Shown piece after piece: positions 51,924 to 60,725 of a stretch of DNA of 64,000 nt. The stretch spans positions 1 to 64,000 of the forward strand of contig JAFDMF010000002.1 in assembly GCA_019306065.1 (NCBI GenBank), given 5' to 3'. This DNA comes from Deltaproteobacteria bacterium. Lineage in GTDB: Bacteria > Desulfobacterota > Desulfobacteria > Desulfobacterales > JAFDMD01. Made by a program: the position numbers and the translations under genes. Each line of letters opens with the position of its first letter. Positions within the stretch are counted from its first letter, which is position 1. The notes below the pieces were generated by a model that worked only from the letters and a program-made list of their open reading frames with translations, was not told the origin of the DNA and did no database searches.

Positions 51924-54020
51924 GTGTTTAAAAAAATAAAAAAAAGAGACGGAAGAATAGTTGAATTTGATTCCAAAAAAATTACAAACGCCATAAACGA
52001 AGCAGGAAAAGCCTCCAAAGAATTCAACGAAAAAGAGGCAGTAAAACTTACCATAAAAGTTCTTAATCTTGCTGATCAGCTAAAACTGGGAGAAACGCCT
52101 GAAGTTGAAGAAATACAAGATATTGTAGAGCGCGTTCTTCTTGATTCTCCTTATCATAAAAGCGCGAAAGCGTACATACTTTACAGAGAACAGCATGCCC
52201 AGATCAGAAATATAACCGCTGCCGCAAATGTAAGCCTTATAGAAAGCTATATTAAAAAAATGGATTGGAAAATAAAAGAAAACAGCAATATGTGCTATTC
52301 TTTACAAGGCTTAAACAATTACATATCTTCTAACATAACCACCGAATACTGGCTTAACAAAATATATCCGCCGGAAATAAGAAAGGCTCATAAAAACGGA
52401 GATATTCATATACACGATCTTAGCTTACTTTCCGTATATTGCGTAGGATGGGACCTTTACGACCTGTTAAAACAAGGATTTAAAGGAGTTGCCGGAAAAG
52501 TTGAAAGCGCTCCGCCAAAACATCTTCGTTCCGCTTTAGGGCAGATAGTAAACTTTTTCTATACTCTGCAAGGAGAAGCCGCCGGCGCGCAGGCAGTATC
52601 AAATTTCGATACATTTCTATCTCCTTTTATAAGAAACGACAACCTTAGTTATAAAGAAGTAAAACAGGCGCTTCAAGAATTTGTATTTAACATAAACATA
52701 CCTACGCGGGTAGGCTTTCAAACCCCTTTTACAAATATTACTATGGATCTGTATCCTCCGAACACCTTAAAAAATATGCCTGTTATAATAGGCGGAAAAG
52801 AACAAGATAGCGTTTACGGAGATTATCAGGAAGAGATAAATACATTCAATAAAGCCTTTGCAAACGTTATGATGGAAGGAGACGCAAAAGGAAGAGTATT
52901 CACATTTCCGATACCTACCTATAACATAACAAAAAATTTTAACTGGGATAATCCTAATCTTGAAATGATCTGGAAAATGACCGGCAAATACGGAATACCC
53001 TATTTTTCCAATTTCGTAAATTCGGATATGTCTCCCGAAGATGCCCGCTCAATGTGCTGCCGTCTTCGTCTTGATAACAGAGAACTTCAAAAAAGAGGCG
53101 GCGGATTATTCGGAGCAAATCCTTTAACAGGATCCATAGGCGTAGTAACCATCAACCTTCCGAGAATAGGCTATATGGCAGAAAATGAACAAGACTTTTT
53201 AAACAGACTTGAACGACTCATATTAATCGGAAAAAAAAGCCTTGAAATCAAAAGAAAAATTTTGGAAACGTTTACCGAAAAACATTTATACCCTTACGCA
53301 AAATTTTATCTCAGAGATATAAAAGCAAAAACAGGCTCGTATTGGAAAAATCATTTTTCCACAATAGGCATAATAGGAATGAACGAAGCCTGTTTGAATT
53401 TTATAAAAGAAGACATAGCAAGCCAAAAAGGAAAAAATTTTGCGTTAAAAATAATGGATTTTATAAGAGATAAAATCGCCCAAATACAAAACCAAACAGA
53501 TTCTCTTTTTAATCTTGAAGCAACCCCCGCGGAAGGAGCTACATACAGATTTGCAAAAACAGATAAAAAACTATATCCGGATATAATATGCGCAAACGAA
53601 GATGATCTTAAAAAAGGGGCAGAGCCGTATTATACAAATTCGTCCCAACTTCCCGTGTCATACACCGAAGATATATTTACCGCCTTAAAACATCAAGACG
53701 ATCTTCAAACAAAATATACCGGCGGAACCGTTTTACATATATTTTTGGGAGAAGAGACTACAGATATAAACGTAATAAAAAACATCATAAAAAAGGTTAC
53801 CGATAATTTTAGACTTCCTTATTTTACCCTTACTCCTACTTTCAGCGTCTGCCCCACCCACGGATATATAAGCGGAAAAATGAAAAAATGCAAAGAATGC
53901 GGCGAAGAAACAGAGGTATATTCCAGAATAGTAGGATACTTAAGACCATTAAATCAATGGAACGACGGAAAAAGAGCCGAGTTTATACAAAGAAGCGCTT
54001 TCAATACATCTGTTTATTAA
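51924..54020 (+). CDS. nrdD: Anaerobic (class III) ribonucleoside-triphosphate reductase
   Basis: 698 residues. N-terminal ATP-cone ('IKKRDGRIVEFDSKKITNAI', to residue ~95), the 10-stranded barrel, a zinc site 'CPTHGYISGKMKKCKECGEE' and the C-terminal glycyl-radical loop 'RIVGYLRPLNQWNDGKRAEF' with Gly671. It makes dNTPs anaerobically after activation by NrdG, which is not adjacent. The start is GTG 51924 with CGGAGA upstream. Its oxygen-labile radical supports a strictly or facultatively anaerobic host. No NrdR box was recognised. Confidence 0.97.
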   Translation: MFKKIKKRDGRIVEFDSKKITNAINEAGKASKEFNEKEAVKLTIKVLNLADQLKLGETPEVEEIQDIVERVLLDSPYHKSAKAYILYREQHAQIRNITAAANVSLIESYIKKMDWKIKENSNMCYSLQGLNNYISSNITTEYWLNKIYPPEIRKAHKNGDIHIHDLSLLSVYCVGWDLYDLLKQGFKGVAGKVESAPPKHLRSALGQIVNFFYTLQGEAAGAQAVSNFDTFLSPFIRNDNLSYKEVKQALQEFVFNINIPTRVGFQTPFTNITMDLYPPNTLKNMPVIIGGKEQDSVYGDYQEEINTFNKAFANVMMEGDAKGRVFTFPIPTYNITKNFNWDNPNLEMIWKMTGKYGIPYFSNFVNSDMSPEDARSMCCRLRLDNRELQKRGGGLFGANPLTGSIGVVTINLPRIGYMAENEQDFLNRLERLILIGKKSLEIKRKILETFTEKHLYPYAKFYLRDIKAKTGSYWKNHFSTIGIIGMNEACLNFIKEDIASQKGKNFALKIMDFIRDKIAQIQNQTDSLFNLEATPAEGATYRFAKTDKKLYPDIICANEDDLKKGAEPYYTNSSQLPVSYTEDIFTALKHQDDLQTKYTGGTVLHIFLGEETTDINVIKNIIKKVTDNFRLPYFTLTPTFSVCPTHGYISGKMKKCKECGEETEVYSRIVGYLRPLNQWNDGKRAEFIQRSAFNTSVY

Positions 54021-54040
54021 TCAAGTTACGGAGATAACTT

Positions 54041-54925
54041 GTGGACTACTTTATAAATACATCCGAATATATCAGCATATCGCCGGTGCTTTTAAAAAAA
54101 CTGACAACCTCTGCGGTTATATTTATAATTTTATTTCTGTTAAAATATATAGCATGCAACATAGTAAAAGTAAGAATAAAAGATGTTAAAAAAGCTTATA
54201 TATGGCGCAAATCAATATTATATGTATATACCTTTTTAATAATAATAATACTCGGCAGAGTTTGGATAAAAGGCATCGATTCTTTAGCTACATTTTTAGG
54301 GCTTACAAGCGCGGGATTAGCTATTGCAATGAAAGATACCGTAACAGATATTATAGGCTGGCTTTTTATTATATGGAATAAGCCCTTTGTTCCAGGAGAC
54401 CGTATCCAGCTAAAAGATATTACCGGAGACGTAATAAGAATCAGTTTTTTTAAATTCAGCGTAGTGGAAGTGGGCAAGTGGGTTGACGGAGACCAGAGCA
54501 CAGGTAGAATCATTCATATTCCCAATAACTTGGCTATCAAGGAAACCCTTACCAATTATCATACGGGTTTTGAATATATATGGAACGAAATTCCTGTGCT
54601 TATAACCTTTGAAAGCGACTGGAAAAAAGCAAAAAAAATACTTCTTAAAATAGCCGTAAACAAAACGGAACATCTTACCAAAGATGCGGAAAAACAGATT
54701 ATAAAAGCCGCAAGACAATATATGATATTTTTTAATATTCTTACCCCTACGGTTTATACCTCAATAAAGGAAAGCGGGGTTTGTTTAACCATCCGTTATA
54801 TAGTAAAACCCCGTATGAGAAGAATTAGCGAGCATCAAATATGCGAAGATATTATAGCAAATTTCGATAAACATTCGGATATAGATTTTGCATATCCTAC
54901 CACTCGTTTTTATCACAAAAAATAA
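54041..54925 (+). CDS. MscS-family mechanosensitive channel
   Basis: 294 residues. Three membrane segments, the third being the pore helix 'LATFLGLTSAGLAIAMKDTV', then the MscS beta domain 'NKPFVPGDRIQLKDITGDVI' and 'IIHIPNNLAIKETLTNYHTG'. It opens on membrane tension to release solutes. The start is GTG 54041, 20 bp after nrdD, with GGAGATAAC before it, so probably co-transcribed. Confidence 0.92.
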   Translation: MDYFINTSEYISISPVLLKKLTTSAVIFIILFLLKYIACNIVKVRIKDVKKAYIWRKSILYVYTFLIIIILGRVWIKGIDSLATFLGLTSAGLAIAMKDTVTDIIGWLFIIWNKPFVPGDRIQLKDITGDVIRISFFKFSVVEVGKWVDGDQSTGRIIHIPNNLAIKETLTNYHTGFEYIWNEIPVLITFESDWKKAKKILLKIAVNKTEHLTKDAEKQIIKAARQYMIFFNILTPTVYTSIKESGVCLTIRYIVKPRMRRISEHQICEDIIANFDKHSDIDFAYPTTRFYHKK

Positions 54926-54991
54926 AGCCCGTTGCATAACTTCGTCTTTTCCGCATTATGCTCAAATTTTAACCCTCGAAATACAAACTTA

Positions 54992-55037
54992 TCTCTGTCA
55001 TCTCGACGAGCGCAACGAAAAAAAATCTTACAATTAT
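54992..55037. repeat. Dispersed palindromic repeat, family A, fragment
   Basis: 'ctgtcatctcgacgagcgca' and 'gaaaaaaaatcttacaatta' are the right arm. The preceding 54930-54985 ('gcccgttgcataacttcg', 'ctcaaattttaaccct') is a half copy of family B. Confidence 0.55.
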
Positions 55038-55167
55038 CTAAATGTAATTTTAACTTACTAAATGAAAAACTATAGTAAGAATTACGATAAAACGCTTTGT
55101 ATTTCTGTATCTTAATTATAACCTTAATGTGTCTTTCTCCCTTAAATCGCAAAATAGACAAAATATA

Positions 55168-55662
55168 TTATTCACCTATTTTAATCTTATTATCTTTTAA
55201 AAGAGCGTCATAAGATTGCTGTATTTTTTTCAAAATATCATCGAAGATTGAAAGACTTAACGCCATATAAGGAGTAGGCTGGAAAAAAGGCAAAATGGCA
55301 ACCACTTCATTCGGATTGAAACCTGATTTTTTAATTATGTCTATAATGATTACTGGCTACTACTATCAAATCAACTTCGCCGTCAAATTTTTTTTTATCA
55401 CCTCTTCTAATTCTACCGGAGATACAAAATCCGTAAAACCTTGACCCCGTAGTTCTGCGGCATCTTTTTGAGCTATGTCATAAGCCTCTACCCATTTATA
55501 AACTTTTATGCCGTAAGGGATTTACGCATTATCAAAAACAACTTTTACAATTTCTGTAGAACTTCCTTTTATCTCTCCGTTGTCTTCATAGTTATAAGGC
55601 TTCCAGTTTTCGGTTACGACTTTAAGTTCTGTCGCAAATGCCGTAATGAAAAAATTTTTATC
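55168..55662 (-). pseudogene. Degraded family 3 solute-binding protein (amino acid ABC type)
   Basis: The minus strand reads 'TELKVVTENWKPYNYEDNGE' and 'IKGSSTEIVKVVFDNA', a TAA stop, 'IPYGIKVYKWVEAYDIAQKD', then frame changes and further stops before '...KDNKIKIGE' and TAA at 55168. These are the opening segments of SBP_bac_3 proteins. At least one nonsense codon and one frameshift, so not functional. It lies just downstream of the DUF4416 gene. Confidence 0.65.
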
Positions 55663-56233
55663 TTTTCAAATCAAGCATATATTTTTTTCTGACAATGCCT
55701 AAAAAATCAATTAGTTCTGGAGATTTATAATCCGGATATGTCCATGGCAAAAAAGAAAAACCGTCCTTTTGGTAAATAAGAGTAAGATCTGCATAGATTT
55801 TTTTACCAATATAGATTCTGTGAGAAAAATTTTTTCCTGTGGCAAGCACAAAACGCTCGGCAAGCATATATCCTGGATCTATATTTACCCTCCGCTTATT
55901 GCGATAAGCCTCCTCTTTTTCCAAATTATTTACGGCAAGTTTAATATCTGTGATGTCATTTTGTTTTATCAGTTTTTTAAATACGACCATTCTTCTGAAT
56001 AAAGGGGAGCTCATTTCGATTTCATAATAATTTGTAAAATCAAAATCAAACCATGAACTTATTATATCTATATCGCCGAACAAATTTTGAAGCCTATTAA
56101 TAATATATCCTGCAATACTTTTATTATTTAGAAAAAAACCGATAATGAGTTTTGCCAAAGCGGGCTCTTTTAAAACGCTCATATAAGCTGGCTCTCTAAT
56201 TTTATAAGTTAATATATAAGTGTCATTAAACAA
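55658..56233 (-). CDS. DUF4416-family protein
   Basis: 191 residues. Conserved segments: 'FGDIDIISSWFDFDFTNYYE', 'RRVNIDPGYMLAERFVLATG', 'NFSHRIYIGKKIYADLTLIY' and 'FLPWTYPDYKSPELIDFLGI'. The family occurs mainly in Desulfobacterota and thermophiles, has an intact-looking charged pocket, and has no known function. Confidence 0.85.
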   Translation of the reverse strand: MFNDTYILTYKIREPAYMSVLKEPALAKLIIGFFLNNKSIAGYIINRLQNLFGDIDIISSWFDFDFTNYYEIEMSSPLFRRMVVFKKLIKQNDITDIKLAVNNLEKEEAYRNKRRVNIDPGYMLAERFVLATGKNFSHRIYIGKKIYADLTLIYQKDGFSFLPWTYPDYKSPELIDFLGIVRKKYMLDLKR

Positions 56234-56553
56234 AAGCGTTTTTACTGTTGCAATATATTAAACTCGAAGCTTCTGTTTGTCAAACTAATATTATTATTTT
56301 TTGTAGAAAATTATCCTTTTTTTATTTAATATACAGGCAGTTATGCATTGGAAATCTTTTTTCTTTTTTGCGTTATACTCAAATTTCAATAATCGGCATT
56401 ATTCGTTATACAAAAAATTTTATATATTATTTCTTGCATTTTTTTATCCGTATATATATATTTTTTTTATTTATATTTTTATCCAACGCTTAAAATCCAA
56501 TAAAAAAAGGCTTTTTTTGCAGATACTAAAAAAATCTAGAAAGTTATAATACA
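56234..56553. other. Intergenic region upstream of the HdrA-like gene
   Basis: Very AT-rich. Contains a degraded family B copy ('gttatgcattgga' to 'gcgttatactcaaatttcaa', 56339-56395; 'tttatccaacgctt' near 56476). No coding frame or clear promoter recognised. Confidence 0.5.
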
Positions 56554-57567
56554 ATGAGCGATAAAAAAGTTCTTATAATAGGCGCCGGCGTAGCAGGGCT
56601 TTCCGCGGCGGTTGCGCTTTCAAAAAATAACGTCAAAATAACAATTATAGAAAAATCCTCTTTTACCGGAGGGCATGCCGCCTCTTTTACCTGCAAAGCT
56701 GCAGAAAAATGCGTAAAATGCGGAGCCTGCATTGCTGAAGACAAATTAAAAAAAGCAAAAGCGGATACCAACATAAGAATCTTTACAAACTCCGTTATAA
56801 AAAAAATATCTGCCGCGCCCCCTTTTAATGCGGTAGTAAAAAATAAAGCCAAACAGTTTGATATTACCTGCAATGCCGTTATAATGGCTACAGGTTTTAC
56901 CCTTTTTAATCCCATATCAAAACCTTATGGATATAAAAAATTCGATAATGTAATAACCAATTTTGAACTTGAAAAAATGATTAGAGAAACAAATCAGATC
57001 CAAAAGCCTACCGACAAAAAAATTCCGAATAAAATCGCTTTTATTCAATGCGTAGGCAGCAGAGACGCTTCGCTTAATCATCTATGGTGTTCAAAAGTAT
57101 GCTGCGGTTCGGCTGTTAGAATAGCGATGCTCATAAAATCTAAAAATCCTACGACAGAAATACTATTTTTTTATATAGATATTCAAAACTTCGGCAAAGA
57201 TTTTACGTCCTATTATGAACAAGCAAAAAATAACATAAAAATGATAAGAGCTATTCCTGCGGATATTTTTCAAACCGAACAAGGTTTGCTTATTACATAT
57301 TTCGATAAAAAAATCGACAAGCCCATAGAGGAGCCGGTTGATATGGCGGTTCTTTCCGTAGGAATTACACCTAATAAATCAGAAACTGCAAAAATGCTTA
57401 ATCTTAAAATAGAAGATACAGGATTTATAAACAAACCGAACATCAATGAGGCGATAAAAAGCGGAATCTTTGCGGCAGGAACAGCATTAGGTCCTATGCA
57501 TATAGAAGAAGCTGCTGCAAGCGGAGCATCCGCCGCGTTAGGCGTTATAAAATATCTCGGCGTTTGA
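56554..57567 (+). CDS. HdrA/QmoA-like FAD protein
   Basis: 337 residues. FAD-binding 'VLIIGAGVAGLSAAVALSKN' and the HdrA cysteine set 'GGHAASFTCKAAEKCVKCGA'; later 'IAFIQCVGSRDASLNHLWCS' and 'FFYIDIQNFGKDFTSYYEQA', and the FAD-closing 'GIFAAGTALGPMHIEEAAAS'. Shorter than methanogen HdrA (~650), close to QmoA. It should accept or split electrons within a cytoplasmic or quinone-linked complex. First of three same-strand genes (HdrA-like, QmoB/MvhD-like, HdrD-like). No Shine-Dalgarno visible. Confidence 0.88.
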   Translation: MSDKKVLIIGAGVAGLSAAVALSKNNVKITIIEKSSFTGGHAASFTCKAAEKCVKCGACIAEDKLKKAKADTNIRIFTNSVIKKISAAPPFNAVVKNKAKQFDITCNAVIMATGFTLFNPISKPYGYKKFDNVITNFELEKMIRETNQIQKPTDKKIPNKIAFIQCVGSRDASLNHLWCSKVCCGSAVRIAMLIKSKNPTTEILFFYIDIQNFGKDFTSYYEQAKNNIKMIRAIPADIFQTEQGLLITYFDKKIDKPIEEPVDMAVLSVGITPNKSETAKMLNLKIEDTGFINKPNINEAIKSGIFAAGTALGPMHIEEAAASGASAALGVIKYLGV

Positions 57568-57687
57568 ACAAACAAAATCTTTTGTTATTCAACGGCTTTT
57601 AATCAAAACATAAACTCCAAATATAAACAGATGAAACGCTCATTATTAAAAAAAATTAATCACAAAAAAGAATAATAAAATTTTATT

Positions 57688-59199
57688 ATGAATAAATCAT
57701 CAAATAGAAAAAAAACTCTGATAATAGGAAGCGGAAAATATGCCGTAAAGGTTGCGGAAAATCTTGCGTCAGAAAACATTGAAACCGTAATAATATCTTC
57801 AAAAAAAAATAATCGACTTATTGAATCCGAAAAAATCAAAATAATATCGGAAGCCGAAATCTTTGCGTGTAAAGGGACAGTCGGAAATTTCCAACTATCT
57901 GCAAAAATAAAAGATAAAGAAAAAATTTTTGAGGCATCCGAAATAATCATTGCCGAAGATACCATCCGAAAGCCGAATTTTGCAGATTACGGATTATCGA
58001 AAACCTCTGCTATTATATCTTTATCCGAATTAAAAAATCAAAATTCTTTTGAAAAAATACAGACTGCAGTTTTTGTTACAGGTATAAAAGAAGATTCCAA
58101 CCCCATTATTTTAAAAGAAATAATGCAGGCTTCCTTATCAATGGCAAAAGACAAAGTTAAAAAAATATATATACTTGCCAAAAATCTAAAAGTTGCCGCA
58201 AACAACCTCGAAGCTTTATATAGTAAAACAAAAAAAGCCGGAGTTATATATTTTAAATTTACAGACACAACCCCAGAAATAGTCCAATCCGATAACAAAA
58301 AAAGCATAATAAACTGCACAGATGAAATATCAATGCAAAATTTTACAATAACCCCTGATATTATCATAACAGACGAAAAAATCCTGCCCTCCCAAAACAT
58401 AAAAAAAATAACTTCAATATTACGGCTTGATACAGATGAAAACGGTTTTGCGCAGGCGGATAATGTTTGTCGCTTTCCGGTATTTACAAACCGAAAAGGA
58501 ATCTTTGCCATAGGAACTTCAAGAAAAACCGCAGACGAAAAAAATAAAACCGAAGATATACATTCGGTTATTTTGGAAATCTTAAACCTGCGAAACCTTG
58601 ATATAAATGTAAATGATAAAGCCGAAATAAATACAGACAACTGCATATACTGCCTTACATGCTATCGTTTATGCAATCATAAAGCGGTAGTAACAAAACC
58701 AAGACCCCAAATAATAAAAGAAGCCTGCGAAGAATGCGGATTATGTATTGCGGAATGTCCGAAACAAGCAATACAATTTGTCAATTGTAGTAAAACATCT
58801 TCCATTATAAAAGGCGCCGCAAAAAAACCTTTTATTACAGCTTTTTGCTGCACCCGCTCCGCAGGTTCGGCTATCAAAGAGCTTTTTGCCGGCGGAACAA
58901 AACTTCCCCAACAATTAAAAAGCATAGAAGTTCCATGCGCCGGAAGCGTATCAATAGATAAAATATATTCCGAATTTAAAAAAGGGGCATCCGGAGTAAT
59001 ACTGCTTACATGCTATGAAGGAAACTGTTATTCGGAAATAGGAAACATCTACGCTAACAAAAGAGTTCAATACATATCCGAGTTTTTTAATAAAGCCGGA
59101 ATAGGAAAAGAGAAAATAGCCCTTTTTGCAATGGCTTCCAACATGTCAAGCGCGTTAATCGAAAACATAAACAAATTCATAAAAAAAATATCGGCATAA
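57688..59199 (+). CDS. QmoB-like FAD/Fe-S protein with MvhD domain
   Basis: 503 residues. An N-terminal Rossmann FAD-type part (weakened GxGxxG as 'LIIGSGKYAVKVAENLA'), two 4Fe-4S motifs ('NCIYCLTCYRLCNHKA', 'ACEECGLCIAECPKQA') near residues 318-365, then a C-terminal MvhD-type domain ('TAFCCTRSAGSAIKELF', 'SIEVPCAGSVSIDKIYSEFK', 'GVILLTCYEGNCYSEIGN'). MvhD links hydrogenase or other donors to Hdr. The N-terminal half is poorly conserved. It follows the HdrA-like gene by 120 bp and all MvhD cysteines are Cys, not Sec. Confidence 0.85.
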   Translation: MNKSSNRKKTLIIGSGKYAVKVAENLASENIETVIISSKKNNRLIESEKIKIISEAEIFACKGTVGNFQLSAKIKDKEKIFEASEIIIAEDTIRKPNFADYGLSKTSAIISLSELKNQNSFEKIQTAVFVTGIKEDSNPIILKEIMQASLSMAKDKVKKIYILAKNLKVAANNLEALYSKTKKAGVIYFKFTDTTPEIVQSDNKKSIINCTDEISMQNFTITPDIIITDEKILPSQNIKKITSILRLDTDENGFAQADNVCRFPVFTNRKGIFAIGTSRKTADEKNKTEDIHSVILEILNLRNLDINVNDKAEINTDNCIYCLTCYRLCNHKAVVTKPRPQIIKEACEECGLCIAECPKQAIQFVNCSKTSSIIKGAAKKPFITAFCCTRSAGSAIKELFAGGTKLPQQLKSIEVPCAGSVSIDKIYSEFKKGASGVILLTCYEGNCYSEIGNIYANKRVQYISEFFNKAGIGKEKIALFAMASNMSSALIENINKFIKKISA

Positions 59200-59203
59200 A
59201 CAA

Positions 59204-59286
59204 CGCTTTTTTACTATGCCATTTCGACGAACGAAACGAGGAAAAATCTTATAATTGTCTAATAGCCAAATATAAACAGAGAAAAT
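59204..59286. repeat. Dispersed palindromic repeat, family A, right half
   Basis: 'actatgccatttcgacgaac' then 'gaaacgaggaaaaatcttat' and the tail 'aaatataaacagagaaaata'. Confidence 0.6.
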
Positions 59287-59345
59287 AAGAACATATAAAA
59301 TTCAAAAAAAAATATTAGAAAGGAGAGAGCCAAAATTTTTTGCGT

Positions 59346-59391
59346 ATCCCAAGCGATAAGCAAAAAGCGGAGCAAATAAACTTGGACATCT
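59346..59391 (+). repeat. 46-bp direct repeat, upstream copy
   Basis: Matches 60639-60684 at 44 of 46 positions ('atcccaagcgataagcaaaa' ... 'caaataaacttggacatct'). The CCAAG/CTTGG ends can pair. It lies 22 bp before the HdrD-like gene. Confidence 0.9.
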
Positions 59392-59413
59392 CATATAAAT
59401 AAAGGAAAAATCT

Positions 59414-60637
59414 ATGGGGCCGAATAATCAACCAATTGCCATATCTGAACTTAATCATCAATATTTTAATAATTACAGCCTGTTTCAACACAGATGCATT
59501 ACTTGCGGAATATGTTCCAGTGCATGTCCTGTAGCCGGAGTTGACGGCTTTGATCCGAGAAAACTTATAAGAATAATATCGTTAGGTCAAAAAGATGACG
59601 CGATAGAAACAAAGTGGAGTTGGATATGTACAATGTGCGGCAAGTGTGAAGAATTATGCCCGATGGATATACCGATTACCAAAATAGTCAAAACAATAAG
59701 AGGAATGCGCCACAGAGAAAAAGTTCCGGGCATACTCCATCAAGGATTAGAAGCCGCATTAAAAACAGGAAACAATCTCGGACTTCCAAAAGGAGATTTT
59801 GAATTTATAATTCAAGACGTAGGCGAAGAGCTTGCGGAAGAAGAAAATCTTCCAGATTTTAAAGTCTCTTTAGACAAAAAAGGGGCAAACCTTATGATGA
59901 CAATTCATAACAAACTTGTAAATACCCATACCGAAGATCTAAAACATCTATGGAAAATATTCTATGCCGCAAAAGAGGATTGGACAATACCGGCGGATAA
60001 CTGGGAAGGCACAAACTGGGGGCTTTTTACAGGCGACGACGACGCTATGAAAAAAATGACGGGGAAAATAATAGAAAACTTAAAACGCTTGGAGATAAAA
60101 AACCTTCTGTGGCCCGAATGAGGGCATGCCTACATAGCGACCAGGTTAGGTCTTGAAAAATGGTATCCCCAAGAATTAAAAAAAATCAATACATATACAG
60201 TATTCGATATTCTTTTAAAATATATAAAAGAAAAAAGAGTAAAATTAAATAAAAGTAAAAACTCTATTCCTGCAGTATATCACGACCCTTGCAATTACGG
60301 CAGGAAATCCGAAAAACTTTTCGGATATGGATATTACAAAGAGCCTCGAATAATACTTGATCATTGCTGCGAAAACTGGATTGATACATACCCTACAAAA
60401 AACCATCAGTTTTGCTGCGGAGGCGGGGGCGGAGCCCTTGTAACAGGATATAACGAAGAAAGAATATATTACGGCAGAAAAAAAATAGAGCAAATCAAAA
60501 CCTCCGGAGCTCAAATGATAATAATTCCTTGTCATAGTTGCCACGGGCAAATCAGCAGTTTAAAAAAAGAGTATTCAATGGAAAATCTACAGGTAAAATA
60601 TCTTTGGGAAATTTTTGCCGACGCTTTAGTTATATAA
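59414..60637 (+). CDS. HdrD-like Fe-S selenoprotein (two 4Fe-4S motifs and CCG domain; Sec at TGA 60119-60121)
   Basis: Read through TGA 60119-60121 this is 407 residues. HdrC-like part: 'RCITCGICSSACPVAGVDGF' and 'WICTMCGKCEELCPMDIPIT'. After 'DNWEGTNWGLFTGDDDAMKK' the text runs 'LLWPE-[TGA]-GHAYIATRLGLEKWY', then a complete CCG domain: 'YHDPCNYGR', 'DHCCENWIDTYPTKNHQFCC', 'PCHSCHGQISSL', ending TAA 60637. Relatives have Cys or Sec at the TGA position in PE(C/U)GHAY. A hairpin right after the TGA resembles a SECIS. Without readthrough the catalytic CCG part would be lost while still under obvious protein constraint. It likely exchanges electrons or thiols with the HdrA/QmoB-like neighbours. 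AAAGGA precedes ATG 59414. Confidence 0.88.
60122..60169 (+). promoter_or_regulatory. Bacterial SECIS-like hairpin directly after the UGA
   Basis: Lower stem: 60122-60130 (GGGCATGCC, one bulge) pairs with 60162-60169 (GGTATCCC). Apical stem: GACC (60139-60142) with GGTC (60149-60152), loop AGGTTA containing the GG of SelB-binding loops (E. coli fdhF has AGGTCT). The loop begins 21 nt after the UGA, within the range known for bacterial SECIS elements. Confidence 0.7.
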
Positions 60638-60638
60638 A

Positions 60639-60684
60639 ATCCCAAACGATAAGCAAAAAGCGGGGCAAATAAACTTGGACATCT
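60639..60684 (+). repeat. 46-bp direct repeat, downstream copy
   Basis: Begins one base after the stop of the HdrD-like gene and ends 41 bp before the proA ATG. Two differences from the copy at 59346-59391. Confidence 0.9.
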
Positions 60685-60725
60685 TCGAACTGAATATAAA
60701 CAGAGGAAATACAAGGAACACAATT

